From positions 20,024,001 through 20,088,000 of the forward strand of contig CM060734.1 of the NCBI GenBank assembly GCA_030704615.1: a stretch of 64,000 bases of DNA. The letters are read 5' to 3'. Origin of the DNA: Takakia lepidozioides. Taxonomy: Eukaryota; Streptophyta; Takakiopsida; Takakiales; Takakiaceae. Of this stretch, positions 55,735 through 64,000 are shown piece by piece (the first letter of the stretch is position 1; each line of letters begins with the position of its first letter). Below the pieces are notes generated by a model. That model did no database searches, was not told where the DNA came from, and worked only from the letters and a program-made list of their open reading frames with translations. The position numbers were made by a program, and so were the translations under genes.

Positions 55735-56388
55735 ATGGTAATTGTCGTTGACGTCCAAATAGCATATACTCCTGTAGCAGACGTAGACATAATCATTCTC
55801 CAAGAAGCATGTCACCGTACTTGTGCCGAGGGGTTAGTAGCAGGGCAGGGCCCCAATCTCTATGCCTATTGCGTCGGCGTGGCATGGAGGAGGGGAGAAG
55901 GGATGTGGGCACAACTGCCACCTGAGAAGGACGTGACTCTTGGGGCCATGAACAGTGTAGTTGGCACGAGGGACTGGATGAAAGATGTTGGGATGAATGG
56001 TGCAGACGCAAATAGGGATGATGCACATGGTCACTTTTACAAACAACGCATCACGTATATGAAGAACTGCATGGAAATGGCTGGGAGTAGCTTGCTGGTC
56101 AAGGGAGCTTTCAAGATGCGCTTGAAAAAACAGTTTGCGGATACACGCGATGCTATGGAATGCCCTTGGTCTCTGGGCATGACGGCAGTGCGTGTTTACG
56201 TTATTGATGACACCAACACCACGGAAAGCACTGCCGTGGATGACTTGGCCTTTTCTATATGGCAGAAATGCGTGTTAGTAGCCGCCTGTCTATCAGCCTT
56301 CGTGATGGCCACTCAGCCAGTACGTAGGATGCAGAAGGAACAGTTTAATCCATGTGGTGAGAACGTATCCCTTCTGTTTTCAATGTGA
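55735..56388 (+). CDS. anonymous ORF, 217 aa
   Basis: ATG at 55735 opens a frame to TGA at 56386-56388. Landmarks are ADVDIIILQEACHRTCAEG, GVAWRRGEGMWAQLPPEKD, MKDVGMNGADANRDDAHGHF, RDAMECPWSLGMTAVRVYVI and SIWQKCVLVAACLSAFVMAT. It has no recognised domain; one weakly hydrophobic segment (VLVAACLSAFVMA) near the end could be an intron read-through or a buried helix. It lies 0.5 kb after the Ulp1-like gene on the same strand and could be a further gene of the same element. Confidence 0.4.
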   Translation: MVIVVDVQIAYTPVADVDIIILQEACHRTCAEGLVAGQGPNLYAYCVGVAWRRGEGMWAQLPPEKDVTLGAMNSVVGTRDWMKDVGMNGADANRDDAHGHFYKQRITYMKNCMEMAGSSLLVKGAFKMRLKKQFADTRDAMECPWSLGMTAVRVYVIDDTNTTESTAVDDLAFSIWQKCVLVAACLSAFVMATQPVRRMQKEQFNPCGENVSLLFSM

Positions 56389-56806
56389 TTGCATGTGGCA
56401 AACTCTGCAAAGAAATATCCATTCGGGAGCTTTGTGACACATTATGAAATTGTGATTGGGCATAATGGATTTCTTAAAACTATCCGCATCACATCCATTT
56501 TCGAATGCATGCGCACCAGTTCTCCTGCCATGCTAGCATCAGAGGACACGGAACCCACAAAGATATATTGCATATGTACTGCCACCAAGGCCCAAAGTCA
56601 TTCACCAAGGGCATGGCATGGTGACCCTCACGAAGTGCCATTTGAACTCACCAAAATCTGGAAACTGAGTTCAAGACACATGACAATCCATTTCTGAAGC
56701 ACCAACAAACAGGTGAATCATACACAATCGTGCCTTCATCAGCACACAGTCAATCTGTCTCTACATCATAAGGAATGAACCCTAAAGCATGGCAAGGTCA
56801 CTGCCA
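56389..56806. other. spacer between convergent anonymous ORFs
   Basis: No recognisable coding or repeat content. A 102-codon plus ORF (56389-56697) continues after the stop of the preceding ORF but shows no motif. Confidence 0.3.
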
Positions 56807-57232
56807 CTACTCCACTGCATGTGGTGCAGACGGGTCCACAAACACCCTGGAATGGGGAATCCATGCCAAGATGTCCTGCACCCATGGTGAGTCCATTGCA
56901 ATGTGCTCGCCCCACTCCAAATACACGCCATCGTAACGAGAATGCATTTCCTTGAATGTGTGGAATATCACCTTCTCAACGAGGCCAAGAAGCACATGGA
57001 GGATGATGACACCCTTCTGCTCGTCCTCGTCCATCGTGTATGCATACTCCAATGACCCCAACTCCACGGTAAGGGTGCGTACCCTTCTTTCACAGCGTAC
57101 GCCCATGCTTTGTCTTGCCCTGCATAGGACTCCACCATGGACAACAAATGCCAATGCATATCCGTGGAGCTCATTCTGCTGCAAACCTAAAGCCCACTCT
57201 CCACAATCTGCGCAATGCGTGCTCTTGAGCAT
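56807..57232 (-). CDS. anonymous minus-strand ORF, 141 aa
   Basis: ATG-led (CAT at 57230-57232), it reads MLKSTHCADCGEWALGLQQN, VVHGGVLCRARQSMGVRCER, RTLTVELGSLEYAYTMDEDE, GVIILHVLLGLVEKVIFHTF and DGVYLEWGEHIAMDSPWVQD. Composition looks like a folded protein with an alternating beta/alpha pattern, and the frame is clean. No family recognised. It converges with the plus-strand ORF at 55735-56388 and diverges from the one at 58012. Confidence 0.4.
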   Translation of the reverse strand: MLKSTHCADCGEWALGLQQNELHGYALAFVVHGGVLCRARQSMGVRCERRVRTLTVELGSLEYAYTMDEDEQKGVIILHVLLGLVEKVIFHTFKEMHSRYDGVYLEWGEHIAMDSPWVQDILAWIPHSRVFVDPSAPHAVE

Positions 57233-57589
57233 TCTGTTGTTCCATAAATGTCTACATACTCCATGGGTACCTGGGAAGAGTGGAAGAGGGGCAGAGGGGA
57301 AGAGTGCAAGAGGGGAAGAGTGAGGGAAAGAAATGTTGAATGAGGGATGAAATGCTACGGATTAGGGTTGGGTAATATTGTTCGCCTCAAATACAATGTG
57401 CATTCGCATACATGCCATAAATTGCCATGACAGGCATTCACATACAGGCATAAGTTGCCATGACTTTCTATGACTTGCCAGTTTGGGTTCATAAGTTGGT
57501 GCATACTTATATAAAAAAAGGATGAGGCATGACTTGCCATGACTTCCCATGACATGCCAACAGTTTCCCGCCTATTGAACTTAAGTTTA

Positions 57590-57960
57590 GGTTGTTTTCA
57601 TCCATTTTTCATTGTTTATTTACTTGAGTCCTCTTGCTTTGCTCTCTTGCTTTCTTGGAGCCCTCTTTCATTGTTTCTTTCTTTGAGTCCTATTGCATTG
57701 TGATCTGGATTTCTTGGAGGCCTCTTTCATTCTAGCTTTCTTGCACCCCTCCTACTTTCCTCTCATGCATACAAGAAGCCCTCTTGTTTCCTCTCATGCT
57801 TTCTTTCAGTCCTCTTTCATCCTTGGATCAGCCTGAGCCTCAGCCTGAGGTCTCTTCCTTTTAAGCACCCCCATTTCATTCTAGTTTAGGGTTCAGCCTT
57901 CTTGCTGGTTTTGAGCACTCTTGCTTTCCTGTCTTCATTTCTTGACGCCCTCTTGGTTTC
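57590..57960. repeat. pyrimidine-rich repeats upstream of the 58.0-kb ORF
   Basis: Degenerate units of about 55 bases repeat TTTCTTGGAGGCCCTCTTTC-like and TTGAGTCCTCTTGC-like words on the plus strand. The segment directly precedes the ATG at 58012 and would form a CT-rich leader, as in many plant 5' UTRs. Confidence 0.55.
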
Positions 57961-58011
57961 AACCTGTTTTGATTCCTTCATCTCTGTAGCACACCATCTT
58001 CAACCAACACC

Positions 58012-58905
58012 ATGCCCACAAGTGCGAGCTCATCCAATGGCCGTGGCCTCCGTTCCATTCAGCAGACTAATGCAGGTATGCGTGGCAACCTCACTCCCTT
58101 CGTCGCACGACGCATTTGGATGATGGACCACTGCATCGACTATTCCAAACCCATGCGAGGGGATATTCTTGTGAGAGCTTTTGAGTTTGTTGGCAGGTTG
58201 GCATGGTGCGGATTTTACGACCCAAACAATGCAGGTGATGCCATGATGTCTAACACTTTGGTTTTGCGTTCTAGGTTCCTTGAGGCCCCAAATGAGGAGT
58301 GGGGTCCTTGGACTCTAGGCATGGACCTAGACAAAGAGCAAGAAAGTTTCTATCTTCTGACAGTTTTCCAATGGGTGGAGGGTTCATGGGATGTCAAGAA
58401 ATTGGTAGACCCCGTCCCCAACCCAATTTATCGGTTGTTGAGAAGGAATATCTCCCATACCTACCCTATGAGTGGTCCAGGTGACCTTTGCATGACGGTA
58501 AATGGGGACACCATGTCCGTTCACTTCGCATCAGAGGTGGGGGGGGAACTGAACAGCTCCAGCATACTCCTGCGGGTCTTCTTGGAGAACTGGGAGACGG
58601 GTCACTTCCACCATGTCGTCCGTACGTTCCAGTGGAATGTGCAACTTTCATCATGGAAAATGAAATCCAAAGTGTATGAAGTTGATGTGCCAAAGTATGA
58701 CTGGGACTTCAAATGCATTGACTGGTTTACGGAGTATTGTGTTGGATCTTACGATTGTCATCAACAATGTATCTTGCTATGCAGCATTTTGTTTATGTTT
58801 TCTTTGTTCAGAACTTCCCGTCATGAAGTAAGGCTTCATTTTCCAGACATAGCATTGCCCTATGAAGGCGATGCAGCTCCTTCTTGTGTGGGCGGGAGGA
58901 AGTAA
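58012..58905 (+). CDS. anonymous ORF, 297 aa, intact
   Basis: ATG at 58012 in good context (CAACACCATGCC) opens an unbroken frame to TAA at 58903-58905. Landmarks are LTPFVARRIWMMDHCIDYSK, ILVRAFEFVGRLAWCGFYDP, EEWGPWTLGMDLDKEQESFY, LLTVFQWVEGSWDVKKLVDP, HFHHVVRTFQWNVQLSSWKM and HFPDIALPYEGDAAPSCVGG. The Cys/Leu/Phe-rich stretch ILLCSILFMFSLFRT (about 58766-58815) ends in TTTGTTCAG and may be a small in-frame intron. It is Trp/Asp-rich, with no signal peptide. The family is unknown. Among the anonymous ORFs this is the most credible complete gene. Confidence 0.55.
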   Translation: MPTSASSSNGRGLRSIQQTNAGMRGNLTPFVARRIWMMDHCIDYSKPMRGDILVRAFEFVGRLAWCGFYDPNNAGDAMMSNTLVLRSRFLEAPNEEWGPWTLGMDLDKEQESFYLLTVFQWVEGSWDVKKLVDPVPNPIYRLLRRNISHTYPMSGPGDLCMTVNGDTMSVHFASEVGGELNSSSILLRVFLENWETGHFHHVVRTFQWNVQLSSWKMKSKVYEVDVPKYDWDFKCIDWFTEYCVGSYDCHQQCILLCSILFMFSLFRTSRHEVRLHFPDIALPYEGDAAPSCVGGRK

Positions 58906-58909
58906 AATT

Positions 58910-60240
58910 GCTTTCCTTATTTTGACTGTTCCATTTGTTACTATTGGATGTCTTTACATCTTCAATGTCTTCTTTGCATAGACTGATGCACCCACATGAA
59001 AAACCGCTCCAGTTTGCATGACAACCTTTCTACCATGCCCATCCCTTCACGTCCTCGCTCTCTGTTTCACCTCGTATGACTGCAAGTATGAGGGGTACTT
59101 GACTTTGGGCAAGCTGCACATGACATAAAATACTAGTGCTATGATTCATTTGTCTCCTGCTAGTGCTATGAGTCATTTGTGCTATGATTCATATGCTCAT
59201 CCCTTCTGTTCAGGGAGTTTTGCTTGGTGGCCTCATACAATACAGTTGGACAACACACCTGAACACCCGTGAACATCATCCACAGGCACAAAGGTTGCTA
59301 TGAATTTGAGTTCCCACATCCTCAAGTTCAGGATGCGAGCACAGTTCAGTTATGACCTATCATTTATGCATCTCATGTAAATTTCCGAGAAGAAAAGGTC
59401 GATGGAGTTTCACATACGAACTGATGTCATTACTGCACCACCAATTCCATACACTCTTGTTAAGTGTGGCCATGGCTTCGTGACATCCACGACTGTATGG
59501 CTTATGTAAACATTCGCATTTTTGCCAGGTGCCATAGCTTGGGTCATGGTTGTTGTATCTTGTACATACATGTGAGGTTCTAGTATGGAAAATGGTTACC
59601 AAACCCCTTGCATACCACTTGGATGCAGCAATGTTTACAGTCACTGAGGGAGCTCATTCCATGTCATTGCAACGCACCAAATCTCCTTACAAAAGTTGAA
59701 ACTGAATGCAAGGGATGCGACTTCACAAATGGCGTTTTCTTTCACCATGGAAATGCTATGAATACTGTAATACCATTTCCATGCAACATAACAACTTCGC
59801 CTGGCATACAAAATCACATTAATCAAGGGTGAAATGCAGGCATGGAGCGAAGGGAATATGGATATGTACTTTGCTGCATTCATAAAATGTACAATGTAGC
59901 TTTAAGAACGAACCCCTCCATACATTCCATAGAAAACAAGAGAACTTTGCAGTTTCCTCAACTTCCAGCCTATGCGGTTTATTTGGCCTAGGGGTTCAAT
60001 AGGCCTGGCCCTTCACAGTTCGCGACAATCCAGCATGCATCAATATTTTCAGTCACTGAGCGAGCTCATTCCATTTGCATGTGCAACGCAACAAGTGTCT
60101 TTACATAAGAAGAATGCCATGAAATGTCATGAAAACAGACGCATTCTTACACTCAGCATACTGCAATGTCATTGTGGCCAAGCAAGAAAAAATGGAATCG
60201 TCATAAGAAGACATCTGAATTTCCGCTTGCCCCATCCTCA
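58910..60240. repeat. gene-free DNA with a diverged direct repeat
   Basis: No gene supported. A word cluster CAGTCACTGAGGGAGCTCAT near 59638 recurs as CAGTCACTGAGCGAGCTCAT near 60050, each followed by TCCAT and a CAACGCA-containing stretch. The copies are about 410 bases apart with flanking similarity of roughly 60-80 bases. Confidence 0.5.
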
Positions 60241-61150
60241 TCAGGATGTGTACAATTGCCTCTTCACATTCGTTCGTTCAGGCACAGGTGGCAGATGACG
60301 CTTTCTACCGCGTGCCTCCAGAAAATCCTTCCATCTCACAAGTGAGTTGGTGTTTCCATCGTCAACTTCAGTGAGAGTGGTGTCGTCCTGGGGATGATGA
60401 ATACCCTCCTCCATTGTGGACGTCAAATCGCAAATTTTCCCTTTGGCTACTCGAACCATAGCAAGAAGGTGTTGCTGCAAAACCGTGCTCTGTTTGGTCA
60501 TGTCGAGAACCCGCTCGAACTCAGTGGATATCATTCCCAGCAATGGCAATCCTGGACTTTTCTGAGACGAATATGGTGATGAGTTGTGTGTGGAAGGAAG
60601 GGGAGGCGCTTTGGAGCGCATTGATGTGGGTGATTGCGGTGGTGCAAACAGGCTATGAAGGCCTCCTCTGCTGCTGCCAATAAGGCTTCCATAGTATTTT
60701 GCTATGGTGCCATCTTCCAAGTTGGGGTGCATCATTTGCAGAACCTTCACCTGATGCGCACACATATTCCCTTTGCGGGCGCAACACCCCCAGTTGGACT
60801 GTGGATTGTGAACCGTATAAGTAGTCCCGTCATCCCAAATACATTTGATAGTTGCGATGCCCCCTTCTGTCTGTGAAAGGTTGACATTGCAATCCGGAAT
60901 CTATTTGGCAAGCAAAATAGAGCTACAGACGAAGCCTTCAAGTCGCTTATTACGGATGAAGCCATATGTTTTGGCATAGGACATATACCAGTAATGAGTG
61001 AGCAAATCACCCGTGAGTTCATGAATGAGCCAATCGACTCGTCTGCTGACCAGTTTAGTCTTTGTGCATTTCAACTGTGTCTTCAGATTTCCATGATAAG
61101 CTTCAATGGCGGCATTTGTGTCTTGTCCTGCGTCATTTGACATAAAGGGG
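60241..61150 (-). pseudogene. plant SWIM zinc-finger protein fragment (MULE-derived type)
   Basis: The minus frame begins about 61150 with FMSNDAGQDTNAAIEAYHGN, then LVSRRVDWLIHELTGDLLTH, YWYMSYAKTYGFIRNKRLEG and SSILLAK followed by TAG (60899-60901). In the same frame it resumes as IPDCNVNLSQTEGG and TTYTVHNPQSNWGCCARKGN, MCAHQVKVLQMMHPN, EDGTIAKYYGSL, then a Ser/Pro-rich tail ending at 60241. The Y-T-V-H-N-P...C...C-x-H-Q-x-K-V-L-Q-M pattern is the SWIM finger of a conserved plant protein group related to MULE transposases. The finger is defective: CC replaces C-x-C. The N-terminal half is missing, replaced by LINE DNA. Nonsense codon plus truncation make it a pseudogene. Confidence 0.75.
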
Positions 61151-62190
61151 ACTGGTTTTGTTGAGTGCCCTGTAAGCCTTTTTCGAAGAGAAAGCAAAGA
61201 AGGGTCGGGGGGAGGTTCCGAATTTCCAGAGCCATTCAGCCGGGTCAAACTGCAGATTTTGCAGTTGATGGCCTCCAATCCAGGCAAACCTTTCTTTTGC
61301 TACCCAAGCTGAGGTGGGGGACCCCAATGGGTGCAGAGGGTTGAAGTCTGTTGGAGCACCCTGTTTGCAATCTGCCAAAGGAATGCAGATAATTTTGCAG
61401 GCCTAGTGTTTCCCCAAACAGAGCCCCAGATAGCTTTCCAGTTCTCATTGTTGAAGCCGTAGGATTGCCATTTGGTGTTCCATTTATCCTGCAAGGGTTC
61501 CGGGGCTGCCATGGCTTTGTATGCCTTCCTAGTGGTGTATGCAAAGAAGGGGGTTGGGGATGAGGCCTTGGGGATGTCATCGGTGTTGATTGCAGAGGAG
61601 CAATTAAGAGCGAGGTGTGGGAAGGATTTGATACCTCTGAAATTTTTTGCAATTGCGGAGTGGCTGGCAATCCCAGTGAGGATTGTGGTTTTTGGCGGAG
61701 GCACGTTGGGGAGAATACCTGTGTCCGCCAGAGGTGGAGTTGGAGAAGGCAGTGCATTCTGCATTGGGATCCATTTCCCTTTGGAGTTCCAAGAAGCCTT
61801 TTTTGGTGATGCTTCCGCTCGCATAGGATCATCATGTTGTCTTAGCTTTTTGTTTACTCTGGGTAAGGGGCTGGTGCTTTTGGGCTGCGTTGCTTCCTCC
61901 TCGGCAAACCCATGCATCTGCAGCAGATCAGTTGGGGAGAGGCCCTTTGGCTATTCCCTCCTTACAAAGCTTGCAGACTGCCTTGGTGGTGTGTTTGCAT
62001 CATACCCGTTGGCCGATTGGGGGGTTGTATGATGGTTTTTGACACCGGATCTTCTCCTTTTCTGTGCTTTGCATTGTGCTTTGATGTGGCCCAGCTTTCC
62101 ACAATTGAAGCACGCTTGTGATGATGTATCCTCAATAAGCCTGATGGTGAAGTAGTTACCTTCCTCATCAATTGGTAGCCTGACATAGGG
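61151..62190 (-). mobile_element. LINE remnant: ORF1 CCHC end joined to zf-RVT region
   Basis: The minus frame 62190-61951 contains YVRLPIDEEGNYFTIRLIED and the knuckle CFNCGKLGHIKAQC, the end of a plant LINE ORF1. The next frame (61917-61300) continues with basic/proline-rich ORF1-like sequence, then PTPFFAYTTRKAYKAM, NENWKAIWGSVWGNTRPAKL and SAFLWQIANRVLQ, the zf-RVT region at the very end of ORF2. A second partial copy follows (EWLWKFGTSPRPFFAFSSKK, about 61270-61150). The endonuclease and reverse transcriptase in between are absent, so the element carries a large internal deletion. Confidence 0.7.
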
Positions 62191-62275
62191 CAGAAGGACG
62201 GGATAAGGGCAGCGGGTTTGAACCCCAAACCACCAGGGCGACACACTGTGCCACTTACCAGCCGATGTGTTTTTT
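62191..62275 (-). mobile_element. tRNA-like sequence (SINE head) next to LINE ORF1
   Basis: On the minus strand GGGGTTCAAACCCGC (box B GTTCAAACC at 62215-62223) lies about 28 bases after a box A-like TGGTAAGTGG (62251-62260). A T-run sits at the right edge on the plus strand. It abuts the LINE ORF1 fragment and supplies its apparent N-terminus, so it is probably a separate insertion. Confidence 0.4.
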
Positions 62276-62389
62276 TTTAAATCTTTTTGCACTTTGTTTT
62301 TCTTTTGTTTTTTTTTAATTCATTCTAGTGGTCAGAGTCTCCGTTTTTTCAAAATATAAATACTCATATATTATATATATAACCAGAAA

Positions 62390-62737
62390 AGCATGTGTCG
62401 ACACGTGCAGTCATGTAGTGATTCATCCATGTGATGATCTGGCAGAATGCATTAGAGTGAGAGTCATGAAGTCATATGTCTGTCTAGCAATATGTGCACG
62501 TCATTCCAGTCTAGCCATGACCGTGACTGGTAGTCATATTTGCCATGCCAATATTCGTGGTCAAACATGTTTGACCTGTGTTGCGCAGAGTCCGGAGCCA
62601 TGCAGTCGCATATACGTCTTCCCCAGACCTGCATTATGACTTCAAAAGCATTTTACGATTGCAAATGGCATTTCTGCCACAAATCTGTCATGACTGCGCA
62701 CCCATGGGAGTCATAAAAGCCGCAATCTGTTGTAGTG
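62390..62737. mobile_element. CACTA-type right end with AGTCAT subterminal repeats
   Basis: Words GCAGTCATGTAG, GAGTCATGAAGTCATATG, GGTAGTCATATTTGCC and GGGAGTCATAAAAGCC repeat up to a terminal GCAATCTGTTGTAGTG ending at 62737. The TGTAGTG end plus repeat-dense approach resembles the ends at 36925 and 41184. No transposase is attached here, and the left end was not found. Confidence 0.45.
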
Positions 62738-63060
62738 CATCATCACCTCTTCAACCTGGATCTCTCTCTAACTCTCCCACAAGTAAGTGGCGCATTTTAT
62801 CCGTATTGGGATTCCAAAGCCCCTGCAGTCGCCGTCAACTTTATGACGCTTAACTTCGCCCCTACCACCTAGTCGAGCCCCTCAGTGGCCGAAACCAGCT
62901 AAACCCCCTCCACACTCTCACTATCGTTTCTCACCCACTCTCTAAGTCATCCTGTCTCAGCTCTTATCTCTCCAAACTCTATTCACTGCCCCCACTGCGA
63001 ACAGTCTTGTTTTCGTGTCTTCTTCTTAACTCTCCTTCCTAAGTTTCTCTTCTCCCCGAT
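62738..63060. other. 5' region of the plus-strand LINE
   Basis: Pyrimidine-rich DNA with repeated CTCTCC/TCTTAACTCTC words precedes the ORF1 start. It probably is the 5' UTR of the LINE that follows. No gene. Confidence 0.4.
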
Positions 63061-63965
63061 ATGGGCCTCTCAATGCCACGCAGTGCTGTCGCAACTCCAA
63101 CTCCTGGAAACAGTGCCATCCAGGCCCATCCAGAACCCCGCTGATCACCCGACCCCAGCCATCCTCAGGAACAGGATTCTTCTTGGCCCACCAGGCTCAG
63201 GCGATCCTTCCACATCAGCTCCAGCCCAGGAGGTCAGACTCCCCCATGCTCGCGTTACACCATCTACAAACCAGGAGGCCGGGAACCCCCGTATGCAAGA
63301 TACAGCCCGCACATCAGCAAGTACAAGCTCGTTAGGGGGAAATCGCTCCAACCATGGACAATACACCCCTGGACGAACATGCCTTTTTGTTGAAAGAAGA
63401 TTTGGAATAATAGGAGGCGATGGCATGCGAATGGGATCTTAACTCCATGAATGTACCTCAGATGCGCAAGAGAGTGGTATCTCTGGAAGAAAGAGGCATC
63501 CTGGCCCACTTTCCAGGGAGAAAAGTTGGCCGAGCATATGTCCGAGACTGGGCGACTCGCCACTTTGGGGGAGCAGGGGAGCTAAAGCAGCACTTCTGCC
63601 ACTACAAGGGTAGGGGCTTTTTCTCAATTGCATTTGAAAACCAGGCAGCTGCAGCACAAGCCCTCAATTTTAATCCTCACCTATATGGGTTCAACGTCAA
63701 TATCTTCCCTTGGTCATCCAACATGGGCAACCGGAATAGCAAATTGTGGGGACCAAGAATTGTATCAGTCCCATTCATTCCAGATCAATATCTACCCAAC
63801 CTCCCTGATATAGCCAACCACTTTGGGTTTTATCTGGATTGTTCGTGACGGTATGTCTGGGCGTTGATCGTCATGTAGGTCTTATGGCCCTTAAATGAAG
63901 GCGGGTGAATTTTTCCCCCTCCTCAAGGGCCTGTGGTTTCCTTTAAGAATAAATAAATAAATCAA
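63061..63965 (+). mobile_element. LINE, ORF1 N-terminal part with tail, internally deleted
   Basis: The plus strand encodes a Pro/Thr-rich leader (63083-63440). After a frame change near 63420 it gives a domain with MRKRVVSLEERGILAHFPG, KQHFCHYKGRGFFSIAFENQ, AAAAQALNFNPHLYGFNVNI and FPWSSNMGNRNSKLWGPRIV, the DUF4283-like RNA-binding N-terminus of plant LINE ORF1. It stops at 63846-63848. Only about 100 bases later comes an AATAAATAAATAAAT tail (63945-63963), which looks like the 3' end. The rest of ORF1 and all of ORF2 are missing, so the copy is internally deleted or was made from a spliced or rearranged RNA. Confidence 0.65.
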
Positions 63966-64000
63966 AAAGGGGCTTTTAGGGTTTACAAAAAGGTTAAAAA

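Overview
The window looks like nuclear DNA of a land plant, most probably a seed-free one such as a fern. This rests on PLS-type PPR fragments, a plant-type GDP-mannose pyrophosphorylase with GT-AG introns, plant CACTA/MULE/Ty3-gypsy/LINE remnants, and fragments of eIF4A, MAD1, L12 and LUC7-like genes. The species is an inference. Gene density is very low and most recognisable coding sequence is decayed mobile DNA. The one conventional gene that reads as fully intact is the four-exon GDP-mannose pyrophosphorylase at 45527-47436 (minus strand, 361 aa).

Layout. 1.7-7.3 kb: three PPR pseudogene pieces, an eIF4A pseudogene that keeps at least one intron, a tRNA-derived SINE head and several minisatellites. 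7.7-11.2 kb: a frameshifted minus-strand CACTA (TNP2/DUF4218/DUF4216) transposase. 11.3-13.9 kb: the 3' end and LTR of an LTR retrotransposon, then a LINE remnant. 14.4-17.9 kb: a minus-strand MULE transposase with a SWIM finger. 18.6-21.7 kb: a minus-strand gypsy gag-protease with no reverse transcriptase. 22.4-25.1 kb: three host-gene fragments (L12, MAD1, LUC7-like) and one unrecognised ORF, all on the minus strand, which resembles captured gene pieces.

26.0-31.0 kb holds the most unusual locus: a nine-exon plus-strand gene whose splice phases join cleanly. Its C-terminus resembles a beta-class amino-methyltransferase (N4-cytosine/N6-adenine type), and one intron is filled by a 0.32-kb tandem repeat rich in perfect hairpins. 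35.2-36.9 kb: the 3' half of a plus-strand CACTA element ending in TAGTG. 38.4-41.2 kb: a broken plus-strand gene with a transposase-associated-like C-terminus, followed by another TAGTG-ending repeat block. 41.2-44.0 kb: a gypsy RT remnant and several repeat families. After the intact gene, 51.0-58.9 kb carries a multi-exon plus-strand gene ending in an Ulp1-like cysteine protease and three anonymous ORFs. 60.2-64.0 kb: a SWIM-protein pseudogene fused to LINE debris, a third TAGTG-type end, and an internally deleted plus-strand LINE.

These genes do not form a pathway. The window reads as nested transposon insertions around one housekeeping gene, with two multi-exon loci (26-31 kb and 51-55 kb) that do not fit standard transposon families I can name.
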